A stretch of DNA of 64,000 nucleotides from Tsuneonella aeria (lineage in GTDB: Bacteria; Pseudomonadota; Alphaproteobacteria; Sphingomonadales; Sphingomonadaceae), in NCBI RefSeq assembly GCF_009827495.1, contig NZ_WTZA01000001.1, forward strand, positions 1,872,001-1,936,000, given 5' to 3'. Positions 16,388-25,412 of this stretch are shown here, in pieces. The position numbers and the translations under genes are program-made. The stretch's first letter is position 1, and every line of letters starts with the position of its first letter. Below the pieces are notes generated by a model. That model worked only from the letters and a program-made list of their open reading frames with translations. It was not told the DNA's origin and searched no databases.

Positions 16388-16529
16388 CGAAACCTGTTCC
16401 TTGCCCGTAGATTCGCACGCGCCCGATAGTCTTCGTTGCCGCAGCGCGTCAAAGCGCTTGGCGCGCCCGGGCCTTTGCTATTAAGAGCGGGCGCTGCTGT
16501 GTTAGACAGTTGATACAGGTTTACGGTTC

Positions 16530-17126
16530 ATGGCTTCCGCCCCCAATACCACCGCCGACCACGCCGCCGCGCGGCGCGCGATGATCGACAGCCAGCTTCG
16601 CACTAGCGGCGTGAACGCGCCGTGGGTGCTGGCGCGCATGGCCGCGGTCCCGCGCGAAGATTTCGTGCCCGAGGCGGCGCGCGCCGTCGCCTATACCGAC
16701 CGCGCGGTGCCGCTGGGCGATGGACGCGCGCTCGCCGCGCCGCTGTTCCACGCCCAGATGCTGGCGGAAGCACGGCCCACTGCGGAGGACCGGGTGCTCA
16801 TCGTCGATGGCGGCAGCGGCTACCTCCCCGCGCTGGTGGAAGGCCTGGCCGCATCCGTCACGGCGATCACGCCGCAAGAGGCGCTGGAGCAGGGGCCGGG
16901 CGGCTTCACCCTGCTGCTGGTCGATGGCGCGGCGGAGACGCTGCCCGAAACGCTTGCCGCGCGCCTGGCGGAACACGGCCGCGCCGTCACCGGGACCGTG
17001 ACGGGCGGGGTCACCCGGCTCGCCCTGGGACAGAAGACCGCCGATGGCATCGCCCTGCTCGCGCTCGCCGAAATGGGCATTCCGCGTCTTTCCGCGTTCG
17101 ACAAGCCGAAAGCGTGGAGCTTCTGA
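16530..17126 (+). CDS. Pcm-like protein (isoaspartate methyltransferase family), probably degenerate
   Basis: The first 80 residues match the protein-L-isoaspartate O-methyltransferase family (MIDSQLRTSGVNAPWVLARMAAVPREDFVPE and AVAYTDRAVPLGDGRAL). The SAM-binding motif I survives only loosely as VLIVDGGSGYLPALV, and the acidic residue that normally binds the ribose after strand 2 is absent (VTAITPQEALEQ). The stretch between strand 2 and VDGA appears about 25 residues shorter than in usual homologues, giving 198 aa. Methyltransferase activity is therefore doubtful. It lies 2 nt upstream of tolC, the common alphaproteobacterial order. Family call is firm; catalytic status is inference. Confidence 0.85.
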   Translation: MASAPNTTADHAAARRAMIDSQLRTSGVNAPWVLARMAAVPREDFVPEAARAVAYTDRAVPLGDGRALAAPLFHAQMLAEARPTAEDRVLIVDGGSGYLPALVEGLAASVTAITPQEALEQGPGGFTLLLVDGAAETLPETLAARLAEHGRAVTGTVTGGVTRLALGQKTADGIALLALAEMGIPRLSAFDKPKAWSF

Positions 17127-17128
17127 AC

Positions 17129-18616
17129 ATGACGCCGCGATCGATGAAGCGCGCCGCGCTCCTGTGCGCAGCGGCGGCAATCGCCCTGCCCTCCATTGCC
17201 GCGGCCGATACACTGCGCGAGGCGCTGAACGGCGCCTACCGCACCAACCCCACCCTGCAGGCCGCCCGGGCGCAGCAGCGCGCGACGGACGAGACCGTGC
17301 CGATCGAGAAGTCCGCCGGGCGCCCCAACGTCACGGGGACCGCACAGTACATCGAGTTCGTGAAGTCCAGCTCCACCAGCCAGGCATCGCCCGACAGGCA
17401 GCTCGGCGCGAACCTCGATCTCGGCGTGCCGATCTATTCGGGCGGGGCCGTGAAGAACGCCGTGCGCGCCGCGGAGAACCGGGTGGAAGCGGGGCAGGCT
17501 GACTTGCGCGGGACCGAATCGGCGATATTCACCCAGACCGTCGCCGCCTACATGGACGTCATCCGAGGCGAGGCGCTCGTCGGGCTGACGGCCAACCAGG
17601 TCGAAGTGCTGACGGTCAACACCCAGGCCACCAGCGACCGGTTCGAGATCGGCGACCTGACGCGCACGGACGTCGCGCAATCGGAAGCGCGGCTGGCCTT
17701 GGCGCAGGGCGACCTGCAGACCGCGCGATCGAACCTCATCGCCGCGCGCGAAGAATATATCCGCCTGACCGGGCTCGCCCCCGACGATCTCCAGCCTCCG
17801 CCCCCGCTTCCCGGCCTGCCGGGCGACGTGGCCGAAGCGGTCGCCGTGGCGCTCGATGACAATCCCGACATCATCGCCGCGCGCGAGCGGGCGGAGGCAT
17901 CGCGGTACGACATCGACGTCGCCGGGTCGGGGCGCCTGCCGCGGGTGTCGATCTTTACCGGGGCCGACTACAGCAATTTCCTCGGCTCGCTCGACATGCC
18001 GGGCTCGCCGGTTTCGGTCTCGCAATCCAGCACGGGCGTCCAGGCCGGGGTGCAGGTCTCCGTGCCGATCTTCCAGGGCGGCCGCCCCGCCGCGCTACAG
18101 CGGCAGGCGCAGGCGCGTTCCGCCGCGGCGCTGGAAACGGTGATCGCGGCCGAACGCGACGTGATCGCGCAAGTGCGGTCCGCCTGGGCGAGCTGGCAGG
18201 CCGCGAACGCGATCATCGCCAGCAACCAGAGCGCGGTCGATGCCGCCGCGCTCAGCCTCGAAGGCGTGCGGGCCGGCAACACGGTCGGCAACCGGACGAT
18301 TCTCGATATCCTCAATGCGGAACAGGAACTAGTCGGCGCGCAGGCCCAGCTCATCACCGCGCGGCGCAACGCCTATGTCGCCGGGTTCAGTCTCCTGGCT
18401 GCCATGGGCAAGGCCGAGGCGCGCGACCTGGGGCTGGGCGACGATGGCCCGCTCTACGATCCGCAGATCAATTACGACCGCGTGAAGGGCAAGTGGAACG
18501 ACTGGTCGCGCGATCCCGCGCCGGTCGTCCAGTCGACACGGACCGTTGACATCCCCGCGCCGGATGCGAAAATTCCCGTTAACGATGATTCGGCGCCGGG
18601 CACCGGCGTTTACTAG
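17129..18616 (+). CDS. tolC: TolC-family outer-membrane efflux channel
   Basis: This 495-aa exported protein begins with a signal peptide (about residues 6-26, ending IAAAD) and has two repeats of the outer-membrane efflux protein domain, each with long coiled-coil helices. Diagnostic parts are LREALNGAYRTNPTLQAARA near the start, LGVPIYSGGAVKNAVRAAE in the first repeat and VSVPIFQGGRPAALQRQAQ in the second, and VGNRTILDILNAEQELVGAQ near the end. It forms the trimeric exit duct for tripartite efflux pumps or type I secretion. ATG 17129 follows the pcm-like stop by 2 nt; an ATG 15 nt later is also possible. Confidence 0.95.
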   Translation: MTPRSMKRAALLCAAAAIALPSIAAADTLREALNGAYRTNPTLQAARAQQRATDETVPIEKSAGRPNVTGTAQYIEFVKSSSTSQASPDRQLGANLDLGVPIYSGGAVKNAVRAAENRVEAGQADLRGTESAIFTQTVAAYMDVIRGEALVGLTANQVEVLTVNTQATSDRFEIGDLTRTDVAQSEARLALAQGDLQTARSNLIAAREEYIRLTGLAPDDLQPPPPLPGLPGDVAEAVAVALDDNPDIIAARERAEASRYDIDVAGSGRLPRVSIFTGADYSNFLGSLDMPGSPVSVSQSSTGVQAGVQVSVPIFQGGRPAALQRQAQARSAAALETVIAAERDVIAQVRSAWASWQAANAIIASNQSAVDAAALSLEGVRAGNTVGNRTILDILNAEQELVGAQAQLITARRNAYVAGFSLLAAMGKAEARDLGLGDDGPLYDPQINYDRVKGKWNDWSRDPAPVVQSTRTVDIPAPDAKIPVNDDSAPGTGVY

Positions 18617-18631
18617 GCGGGGGCCACTACA

Positions 18632-19150
18632 ATGCGCCAGGATGGCGAAGCGTCGGTCGAGGAAATCCTCGAATCGATCAAGAAGGTGATCGCGCGCGAT
18701 AACCGCGCGACGGCGCAGGAAACGCGCCGCCGGCGCGAAACGGAAGGCGTGGTGGACCGCACGCCCGAAGCGATCCCCGAACCCGCCGATGCCGAAGAAG
18801 CGGAAGAGGTGCTCGATCTCGCCGCGACGGACTTCGTCCAGCAGGCACCGGACTTCGATGACGAGGCGGATGCCGAGGACGAGGGCGACGCCGAATTCGG
18901 CGCTGCGGACGGGTCGCTGGTGACCGAATCGGCGCGCGATTCGATGCGCGAGAACCTCGCCGCCCTCGCCATGCTGGCCGAACCGGGCACGCCGCCGCAG
19001 ATCGTCCGCTCGGGCGAAACCTCGCTCGAAGGGCTCACGCGCGAACTGCTGCGCCCGATGCTCAGTCAGTGGCTCGATGCCAACCTGCCGGGCATGGTCG
19101 AACGCATGGTGAAGGACGAGATCGCGCGCATCGCCGGCAAGCGCGGCTAA
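18632..19150 (+). CDS. PopZ-like polar organising protein (DUF2497)
   Basis: This 172-aa protein has the layout of PopZ/DUF2497: a short N-terminal helix EASVEEILESIKKVIARDN, a long acidic disordered middle (residues about 30-95, rich in Glu, Asp and Ala), and a conserved helical C-terminus ELLRPMLSQWLDANLPGMVERMVKDEIARIA. In Caulobacter PopZ self-assembles at the poles and anchors ParB-bound parS. It sits 15 nt after tolC, as in other alphaproteobacteria. Together with the parABS elements elsewhere in the window it suggests polar centromere anchoring here too, which is inference. Confidence 0.85.
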   Translation: MRQDGEASVEEILESIKKVIARDNRATAQETRRRRETEGVVDRTPEAIPEPADAEEAEEVLDLAATDFVQQAPDFDDEADAEDEGDAEFGAADGSLVTESARDSMRENLAALAMLAEPGTPPQIVRSGETSLEGLTRELLRPMLSQWLDANLPGMVERMVKDEIARIAGKRG

Positions 19151-19191
19151 GCCTCTTCCCACCGCGCGGCGCAGGGGTTACGCCCTGTGCC

Positions 19192-21345
19192 ATGATCAAG
19201 ACCGCCGGGTTCACAACCCTTTCGCTCGCCGCCGCCGTTCCCGCCGGCATTGCCGCTTCCTTCCTCCTGGCAACACCCGCCGCTGCGCAAGGCCGGCCCG
19301 CCGAAGCACGCCCGCCGATGAGCGCGCAGGACCTCGTCGTCCTGCCCCGCCTGGGGGCGCCCGCCGCCAGCAACGACGGCTCGCTGGCGATTTACCCGGT
19401 GACGACCACCGACCCCGCCACGTACGTCCGGTCGACCGCGCTCCACCTGCGCAGCCTCACCGATGGGGACGCCGCACCGATCAAGCTCGATTTTGGCGGA
19501 TCGGCCAGCAGCCCGGCATTTGCCGACGACGGCTGGGTCTATTTCCTGTCCGACCGCGGCGAGGGCAAGACGGACCAGGTCTGGCGCGCGCGCGTGAGCC
19601 CGGCCGGCGTCGTCAGCGAGATTTCCCAGGTCACCGCGTTCCGCGCGCCGGTGGCCGGCTTCGCGGTCGCACCCGGCGCCACCCGCATCGCCGCGTGGGG
19701 CGATTTCGCGCGGACCTGCACTACCTTCGGCTGCGACGACAAGGCGAGCCACCTTCCCGGACCGGGAACCGGGCGCCTCTACGACAGCGAAGCGGGCTTC
19801 GTGCGCCACTGGGACCAGTGGGAAACGCCCGGCGAATACAGCCGCGTCTTTGCCTTTCCCCTGACCGCCGGAAAGGCAATCGGCGACGGCATCCCGCTCG
19901 ACGGCAAGGCGGGGGCGAACGCCCTGGTGGGTGACACGCCGACGAAGCCGTTCGGCGGCGGGGAAGACCTGGCGTGGGCCGCCGATGGGCGCGGCGTGTT
20001 CTTTGCCGCCCGCAAGGCCGATGCCGACGAACCGGGTTCGACCAACATCGATCTGTGGTTCAACGACCTGTCGGGCCGCGCGCCGACCAATCTCACCCGC
20101 GCAAACAGCGCGACCGACACGCTCCCCGCGCCTTCGCCCGACGGCAAATGGCTGGCCTACGCCGCGATGGCCCGCCCGGGTTACGAGGCGGACAAGCTCA
20201 CCGTCATGCTGCGCGACCTCAAGAGTGGGCGCGTCAGGGCGCTGACGACGGACTGGGACCGTTCGGTCGGCTCACTCGCGTGGACGCCCGATTCGCGGTG
20301 GATTGTCGCGACCGCGCAGGACGTGCTGGACACGCCGGCGTTTCGCATCGATCCGGCGACCGGCCGGGTGGAGAAGCTCGACCTGATGGCCGGGACCGAG
20401 GCGCACATCGGCAACGTCGTGCCGCTGGCACGCGGCGACCTGTTGTTCACCCGCGATTCGATCGGCAACCCGAGCGAGCTCTACCTTTCGCGCGGCTGGG
20501 CACAGGCCGCTCCGCTGACCGATGTCGCCACCACCCTGCTCGGCCGGCGCGCGCCCATCGTGACGCGCCGCTTCAGCTTCGCCGGCGCGGACGGCGCGAC
20601 CGTGTGGGGCCAGATCACCAAGCTTGACGGACAGCGCGGCAAGATGCCGGCGATCCTCTATGTCCATGGCGGGCCCCAGGGCAGCTTCAACGATGCGTGG
20701 TCCACCCGCTGGAACCCGCGCGTCGTCGCGAGCCAGGGATATGCCGTGGTCTCGATCGATTTCCATGGATCGACCGGGTACGGGCAGGCCTTCACCGACA
20801 GCATCACCAATGATTGGGGCGGCAAGCCGCTGGAAGATCTGCGGAAGGGGTTCGCCGCCGCGGGCGCGCTCGATACCCAGGTCGATACCGGCAACGCCTG
20901 CGCGATGGGCGCCAGCTACGGCGGCTACATGATGAACTGGATCGCCGGGCAATGGCCCGACGGCTTCAAGTGCCTGGTCAACCACAACGGCGTGTTCGAC
21001 CAGCGCATGATGTCGTTCGCCACGGAGGAAAAGTGGTTCATCGACTGGGAGCACGGCGGCCGCACCTACAGCGAGGCGCCGGAGATCTACGAACGCTGGA
21101 ACCCGATCAACCACGTGGCGAAATGGAAGACGCCGATGCTGATCGTGCTGGGCGAGCGCGATTACCGCATTCCCTATTCGCAGGGCCTGGGCGCGTTTTC
21201 CGCCCTGCAGCGCAACGACGTGCCGGCGCAGCTGCTGGTGTTCCCGGATGAAAACCACTGGGTGCTGAAGCCGAAGAATTCGCTGCAATGGCACAACACC
21301 GTGTTCGACTGGCTTGGCCGCTGGCTCAAGCCCCGGGCGAAGTGA
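19192..21345 (+). CDS. S9-family prolyl oligopeptidase/aminopeptidase, exported
   Basis: This 717-aa serine peptidase has a signal peptide ([20 protein letters not shown], cleaved near ATPAAAQ), a beta-propeller region (residues about 45-450) and a C-terminal alpha/beta-hydrolase domain. The nucleophile lies in [15 protein letters not shown], the Asp probably in [10 protein letters not shown], and the His in DENHWVLKP. It is predicted periplasmic and probably releases di- or oligopeptides; its cleavage preference is unknown. ATG 19192 was chosen because it begins the signal peptide, although the frame is open upstream. It overlaps the following ferredoxin gene by 4 nt. Confidence 0.9.
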   Translation: MIKTAGFTTLSLAAAVPAGIAASFLLATPAAAQGRPAEARPPMSAQDLVVLPRLGAPAASNDGSLAIYPVTTTDPATYVRSTALHLRSLTDGDAAPIKLDFGGSASSPAFADDGWVYFLSDRGEGKTDQVWRARVSPAGVVSEISQVTAFRAPVAGFAVAPGATRIAAWGDFARTCTTFGCDDKASHLPGPGTGRLYDSEAGFVRHWDQWETPGEYSRVFAFPLTAGKAIGDGIPLDGKAGANALVGDTPTKPFGGGEDLAWAADGRGVFFAARKADADEPGSTNIDLWFNDLSGRAPTNLTRANSATDTLPAPSPDGKWLAYAAMARPGYEADKLTVMLRDLKSGRVRALTTDWDRSVGSLAWTPDSRWIVATAQDVLDTPAFRIDPATGRVEKLDLMAGTEAHIGNVVPLARGDLLFTRDSIGNPSELYLSRGWAQAAPLTDVATTLLGRRAPIVTRRFSFAGADGATVWGQITKLDGQRGKMPAILYVHGGPQGSFNDAWSTRWNPRVVASQGYAVVSIDFHGSTGYGQAFTDSITNDWGGKPLEDLRKGFAAAGALDTQVDTGNACAMGASYGGYMMNWIAGQWPDGFKCLVNHNGVFDQRMMSFATEEKWFIDWEHGGRTYSEAPEIYERWNPINHVAKWKTPMLIVLGERDYRIPYSQGLGAFSALQRNDVPAQLLVFPDENHWVLKPKNSLQWHNTVFDWLGRWLKPRAK

Positions 21346-21704
21346 CCCGCCCATCGGACATCGGCAAGGCGCGGGCGGCGCTCGCCAAGATCGGCGGGGA
21401 GCGGGTAGGGCGACACATCTTCCTGTGCGCGCTGTCCGACAAGCAGAAGTGCTGTTCGCACGAGGAAGGCGCACGGGCATGGAACTACCTCAAGCGCCGG
21501 CTGAAGGAATTGGGCCTTGCGGGGCGCACCGTGCAGCGGACCAAGGCGAACTGCCTGCAGATCTGCGAAGCGGGGCCTGTCGCCGTCGTCTGGCCGGACC
21601 AGGTCTGGTACCATTCGTGCGATGAAGCGGCGTTGGAACGCATCATCCAGGAACATCTGATCGGCGGCGTGCCGGTGGACGACCTGCGGATCACGAACCG
21701 CTGA
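21342..21704 (+). CDS. thioredoxin-like [2Fe-2S] ferredoxin family protein
   Basis: This 120-aa protein resembles thioredoxin-fold [2Fe-2S] ferredoxins. The four candidate ligands are in [13 protein letters not shown] and [17 protein letters not shown], and the segment [21 protein letters not shown] is typical of the family. It would be a small cytoplasmic electron carrier; its partners are unknown. The GTG start at 21342 overlaps the stop of the S9 peptidase as GTGA, which implies translational coupling although the two products act in different compartments. Confidence 0.82.
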   Translation: MTRPSDIGKARAALAKIGGERVGRHIFLCALSDKQKCCSHEEGARAWNYLKRRLKELGLAGRTVQRTKANCLQICEAGPVAVVWPDQVWYHSCDEAALERIIQEHLIGGVPVDDLRITNR

Positions 21705-21717
21705 GCAGGCGGGTCTG

Positions 21718-22002
21718 CTAGTCCTCGCGCAACGGGTCCGCGACCGCATCGTCGTGGCCGGTCCCGTTCGACATGAACACCAGGCCCATCAGCGCGCTCA
21801 TCAGCACCATCGAGATTCCGACGCCGAGGCCGGCGGCGATGTAGAAATGCACCGAGATGCCGGGCAGGGCGATCCACAGGTAAGCGACCACCGCGATCAC
21901 CACGACGGCGGAGACGGCGCCCATCACCTTCATCATCCGCTTCCAGCGCCGCCAGGCGAAGGCCGACATCGCCGGATCGTCCAGGGGGGAAGGGGTGGTC
22001 AT
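21718..22002 (-). CDS. small membrane protein, 94 aa
   Basis: The protein has a short polar N-terminus with aromatic and basic residues (FAWRRWKRMMKVMG), two transmembrane helices (residues about 28-47 and 54-76) and an acidic C-terminal tail ending DPLRED. I do not recognise a named family beyond a generic sphingomonad membrane protein. ATG 22002 gives a compact product; the frame is open further upstream but there is no better start. It is convergent with the ferredoxin gene, with a 13-nt gap, and divergent from the CBS-domain gene. Confidence 0.65.
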   Translation of the reverse strand: MTTPSPLDDPAMSAFAWRRWKRMMKVMGAVSAVVVIAVVAYLWIALPGISVHFYIAAGLGVGISMVLMSALMGLVFMSNGTGHDDAVADPLRED

Positions 22003-22110
22003 TAACTCTGTGTGCGCCCGGCGCGCCCGCCAGGCAACACCCACGGCTGGCCAACAACGGCGGATCGTGTCATCCTGCCGGCTCCTTGGGAAGATAAAGG
22101 GGAGAGTCCG

Positions 22111-22542
22111 ATGGACATCGCCCGTGTGATGGCCGGCAAGTCCGGCTCCGAGATCGTGACTTGCGACATCGCCATGACGATGCGCGCCGCGCTCGACATG
22201 CTCGCCACGCGCCGCATCGGCGCCATGCCCGTAATGGATGGCGGCAGGGTGGCCGGCATCTTTTCGGAACGCGACGTGATCTACTGCCTGCAAGTGGAAG
22301 GGGAGGCGAGCCTGGCGAAGCCCGTCGGCGAAGTGATGACCGCGCCGCCGATCACCGTCACGCCGTCGATGCGGATCGACGAGGCGCTCGAGCTGATGAC
22401 GCGCCGGCGCATCCGCCACCTGCCGGTCATGCAGGACGAAGCATTGTGCGGGTTCGTTTCGATCGGCGACCTGGTGAAGGCGCAGATCGACGGGCTGGCG
22501 CAGGAAGCCGAAGTGATGCGCGCCTACATCCAGACCGCTTGA
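22111..22542 (+). CDS. CBS-domain pair protein
   Basis: This 143-aa protein consists of two CBS domains in tandem (residues about 8-65 and 75-130), seen in [24 protein letters not shown] and [31 protein letters not shown] pairs bind adenine nucleotides such as AMP or ATP and act as energy sensors; without an attached effector domain the partner is unknown. ATG 22111 follows an AAGGGGAGA ribosome binding site at good spacing. It lies just upstream of erpA on the same strand, 34 nt apart. Confidence 0.9.
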   Translation: MDIARVMAGKSGSEIVTCDIAMTMRAALDMLATRRIGAMPVMDGGRVAGIFSERDVIYCLQVEGEASLAKPVGEVMTAPPITVTPSMRIDEALELMTRRRIRHLPVMQDEALCGFVSIGDLVKAQIDGLAQEAEVMRAYIQTA

Positions 22543-22576
22543 GGCGCGGCGCTTGGCGCCCTACATCGCGGGGGCA

Positions 22577-22930
22577 ATGACAGACGCAACCACAGTCGCC
22601 GCGAGCGGGGCGCTCACTCTCACGCCGGGTGCGGCCGCGCGGGTGGCCGCGATCGCGGCGCGCCAGGCACGGCCCGCCATCCTCCGCCTGTCGGTCGACG
22701 GGGGCGGCTGCTCGGGCTTCCAGTACAAGTTCGACCTGGCCGACGCGCCGGAGGGTGACGACACGGTGAGCGAGACCGACGGCGTGCGGCTGGTGGTCGA
22801 TCCCGTCAGCCTCGACCTCGTCGCGGGCAGCACGGTCGATTACGTCGAATCGCTGGGCGGCGCGGCGTTCAAGGTCGAAAACCCGCAGGCGGCCGCCGGT
22901 TGCGGTTGCGGTTCCAGCTTCGGCATCTAG
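22577..22930 (+). CDS. erpA: A-type iron-sulfur carrier ErpA/IscA
   Basis: This 117-aa protein is an A-type carrier that delivers Fe-S clusters to target proteins. The three cluster cysteines are present: Cys45 in [12 protein letters not shown] and Cys109/Cys111 in the C-terminal GCGCGSSF. The C-terminal spacing is typical of ErpA/IscA/SufA. ATG 22577 was chosen because it gives the usual family length; a TTG upstream at 22553 is less likely. It precedes xthA by 10 nt. No isc or suf genes are in the window, so whether it is the general or dedicated carrier cannot be told. Confidence 0.9.
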   Translation: MTDATTVAASGALTLTPGAAARVAAIAARQARPAILRLSVDGGGCSGFQYKFDLADAPEGDDTVSETDGVRLVVDPVSLDLVAGSTVDYVESLGGAAFKVENPQAAAGCGCGSSFGI

Positions 22931-22940
22931 AACCGGTTGG

Positions 22941-23714
22941 ATGCGCATCGCATCCTACAACATAAACGGCGTCAAGGCGCGCCTCCCACGCCTGCTGGAA
23001 TGGCTGGAGGAAACCCGCCCGACCGTTGCCTGCCTCCAGGAAGTGAAAAGCCAGCACGAAGGGTTCCCGGCTGCCGAGTTCGAAAAGATCGGTTACCGCG
23101 CCATCTGGCACGGGCAGAAGGGCTTCAACGGCGTCGCCATCCTGGCCGATGGTATCGAGCCGGTGGAGGCGCAGCGAACCCTGCCGGGCGACCCGGGGGA
23201 CGAGCACGCCCGCTATATCGAAGCCGACGTGCGCGGCGTGCGGATCGCCTGCATTTACCTGCCCAACGGCAATCCCGTTCCGGGGCCCAAGTTCGATTAC
23301 AAGCTCGCCTGGATGCGCCGCCTGCGCGCCCGCATGCGGGAACTGTGGGCGATGGAGATACCGGTCGCGGTGGTCGGCGATTTCAACGTCATTCCCGAAG
23401 ACAAGGACGTGTGGTCACCCCGTGCGATGGCCCCCGACGCGCTGATGCAGCCGGAATCGCGCGATGCCTATGCACGCCTGCTGGGCGACGGCTGGACCGA
23501 CGCGATCGATACCCTCAACCCGCGCGGCGGGGTGTGGACGTTCTGGGATTACCAGGCCGGCGCCTGGCAGCGCGACCACGGTTTTCGCATCGATCACCTG
23601 TTGCTGAGCCCGGAACTGGCCGACCGCATGGTGGCCGCCGGGGTCGACAAGGCCTATCGCGGCCGGGAAAAGGCCAGCGACCATACGCCGGTGTGGGTCG
23701 ACATCGCAGACTAG
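22941..23714 (+). CDS. xthA: exodeoxyribonuclease III
   Basis: Exonuclease III (257 aa) is the AP endonuclease and 3'-to-5' exonuclease of base excision repair. Motifs of the ExoIII/APE fold occur in order: IASYNINGVKARLPRLLEWL at the start, CLQEVKSQ with the metal-binding Glu near residue 36, IYLPNGNPV, VVGDFNVIPEDKDVW, the DYQAGAW stretch, FRIDHLLLS and the terminal ASDHTPVWV with the catalytic Asp-His. Length equals the usual 255-270 residues. It probably shares a transcript with erpA. Confidence 0.96.
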   Translation: MRIASYNINGVKARLPRLLEWLEETRPTVACLQEVKSQHEGFPAAEFEKIGYRAIWHGQKGFNGVAILADGIEPVEAQRTLPGDPGDEHARYIEADVRGVRIACIYLPNGNPVPGPKFDYKLAWMRRLRARMRELWAMEIPVAVVGDFNVIPEDKDVWSPRAMAPDALMQPESRDAYARLLGDGWTDAIDTLNPRGGVWTFWDYQAGAWQRDHGFRIDHLLLSPELADRMVAAGVDKAYRGREKASDHTPVWVDIAD

Positions 23715-23739
23715 CCGCGATGCCTGCCACGTGCGGGCC

Positions 23740-24396
23740 TCAGCGGTAGAAGATGTGGCTGTCGATCGTGGCCCGCGCGACTTTCGTGCGGCTCCAGCTC
23801 GGACTGACGTAGCGGGCGTGGAAGAACAGCGCGTCGTCCGCCTTGCTTTCCCACAGTTCCTCGTGTGCGATGCGGGCCATGGCCGTGGCGCGGCGCCACG
23901 CGGGGGACCCGCGTTCGATCGACGGCATCCGGCCGCCGCGAATGAAAGAGAATTGCTTCGGCTGGTAAACCACGCCGCAATAGCTCTTCGGAAACATCCC
24001 CGATTCGCTGCGGTTGATGACCACCTGGGCGACCGCGAGCTGGCCTTCAAGCGGTTCGCCGCGCGCTTCGAAGTAGATCGCGCCCGCAAGGCATTCCATC
24101 TCGCGCGAAAGGGTGCCTGCTGCCGGCATGTTGGCGACGAGCTGCTTCAGCGAACCGCTCTTCGGCGGGGAAGGCGGTGCGGGTTCGGCGTCCGTGTCCG
24201 AAACGGGCTGTACGACAGCTTCTGAAACAAATGAGACCGGGGGCGCTACGGGCACCGTTTCGTCGGTCAGGGCCGGTGCTGTTACCGGGGTGGGATTCTC
24301 GCCGATTTCGGCGTTGGCGCCGGATCCGTCGGCGGCGAACAGGGTAAGCAAGCAAGTCGCGGCGATCGCCGCGACAGTCGAACGATGAAACTGCAT
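23740..24396 (-). CDS. SleB-like cell-wall hydrolase, exported
   Basis: This 218-aa protein has an N-terminal signal (MQFHRSTVAAIAATCLLTLFA), a Pro/Thr/Val-rich linker (residues about 30-85) and a C-terminal Hydrolase_2 domain. That domain has the conserved CLAGAIYFEARGEPLEGQLAVAQVVINR segment with the probable catalytic Glu, then KSYCGVVYQ and the WESKADDALFFHARYV stretch. SleB-type enzymes are lytic transglycosylases acting on peptidoglycan. In a Gram-negative this is a periplasmic remodelling enzyme, not a spore enzyme. ATG 24396 opens the signal peptide, so the longer frame to 24447 was rejected. Confidence 0.88.
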   Translation of the reverse strand: MQFHRSTVAAIAATCLLTLFAADGSGANAEIGENPTPVTAPALTDETVPVAPPVSFVSEAVVQPVSDTDAEPAPPSPPKSGSLKQLVANMPAAGTLSREMECLAGAIYFEARGEPLEGQLAVAQVVINRSESGMFPKSYCGVVYQPKQFSFIRGGRMPSIERGSPAWRRATAMARIAHEELWESKADDALFFHARYVSPSWSRTKVARATIDSHIFYR

Positions 24397-24594
24397 TGGT
24401 CCGTCGGTAAAGGCGGTGGACGCGCACAGTCGCAGGTTGGGACCCACCGCGTTCCATGCGTGAATGCGGGTCCGATTTATTCAGCCTGCCGGCCGTCCCC
24501 CGTCTGCGCGCTGACCGTTCGACCCCATGCCGATCCAGCCGCCTGCGTCCGTGGAAGAGGGCGTCCGAATAAATGCTGCACTTGCGAAGTCAAT

Positions 24595-24936
24595 TTATCC
24601 CGGCAAAGCTGCGACGAACCGTTCCTTATCCGGGACGTCCACCTCGATTAACCACGAATCCGGGTCCCGATCGCGACGGCGCGAGAGAATCGCCGAAAAT
24701 TCAGCAGGGGAATCAATATCTTGGACCAACGTGGGGATAAAACGACGGTTCCCGCGGGCATTCGGCATACGTTCCATAAGCATCGCCGGTTCATCACGAC
24801 AGATAATTACAACTGCGATCACCCCGCTGTCGGGATCGCCCTTGCCGAGCACTGCCGCGAAGCCACCTTGCGATTCGGCGATTCGGCGAATTGCCGCCAC
24901 TTCCAGATGAGCGGGCAATCGCGCGTCGGTCCTCAT
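24595..24936 (-). CDS. DUF1491 family protein
   Basis: This 113-aa protein matches DUF1491 with its opening MRTDARLPAHLEVAAIRRIAE, the GGFAAVLGKGDPDSGVIAVVI strand region and the closing DPDSWLIEVDVPDKERFVA stretch. The family is small, cytoplasmic and restricted mostly to alphaproteobacteria; its function is unknown. ATG 24936 overlaps the preceding thioesterase stop as ATGA, so it belongs to the ptsN-thioesterase-DUF1491 run. The next 200 bp hold no gene. Confidence 0.85.
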   Translation of the reverse strand: MRTDARLPAHLEVAAIRRIAESQGGFAAVLGKGDPDSGVIAVVIICRDEPAMLMERMPNARGNRRFIPTLVQDIDSPAEFSAILSRRRDRDPDSWLIEVDVPDKERFVAALPG

Positions 24937-25412
24937 TCGCCTTCTGCGGAATAGCCGGGCAAGCTGGAGAGGGCGATGCGCGAACGCATGAACGTGCCTG
25001 TCCCGCGCCCGATCTCGTCGCCGTCGCTGTCGATCAGCCGCGCTTCCGCGACATAGACCCGCTTGCGTCCGCTGACCCATCGTCCTTCTGCGGTCACGCG
25101 CCCTTCGCGGACCGGCTTGGTAAAATGAAGGTTGAACGACGTGGTCAGCAGGAAACGATCTGTCACCAGGGTATTGGCCGCGTAGAATGCCGCATCGTCG
25201 AGCATCTTGAAATAGATCGTCCCGTGCGCGGCGCCGGCGGCGTGATAGACATCCGGCCCAACATCGAAAGCCAGTCGCACCCGTCCTTCGCCAACGATCC
25301 GGAGGCTGGAGGCGAACAGGGCGTTGATGGGGGCCGCAGCATAAAGCCGTTCCAGCGCGCGATAATGCGCAGCGCCCGGTTGGACCTCCCCCTCGCGATC
25401 AGGCGGCGTCAC
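24933..25412 (-). CDS. PaaI-like hotdog thioesterase
   Basis: This 159-aa protein has the hotdog fold of PaaI-type acyl-CoA thioesterases. Residues about 56-75 carry the active-site helix region HAAGAAHGTIYFKMLDDAAFYAAN, followed by strands LLTTSFNLHFTKPVREGRVTAEGRWV and VYVAEARLIDSDGDEIGRGTGTF. It hydrolyses some acyl- or aryl-CoA thioester; the substrate is unknown. It overlaps ptsN by 14 nt and DUF1491 by 4 nt, so the three are probably translated from one mRNA. Confidence 0.87.
   Translation of the reverse strand: MTPPDREGEVQPGAAHYRALERLYAAAPINALFASSLRIVGEGRVRLAFDVGPDVYHAAGAAHGTIYFKMLDDAAFYAANTLVTDRFLLTTSFNLHFTKPVREGRVTAEGRWVSGRKRVYVAEARLIDSDGDEIGRGTGTFMRSRIALSSLPGYSAEGE

Noticed and set aside
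16440..16529. Candidate promoter elements TTGGCG and TATTAA between fumarase and the Pcm-like gene
   Set aside because: The spacing of about 15 nt and the poor -35 match are not sufficient to support a call.
24475..24574. Inverted repeat ATTTATTC and GAATAAAT about 85 bp apart upstream of the SleB-like gene
   Set aside because: The arms are only eight bases, the spacing is large and there is no gene or mobile-element context; chance is likely.
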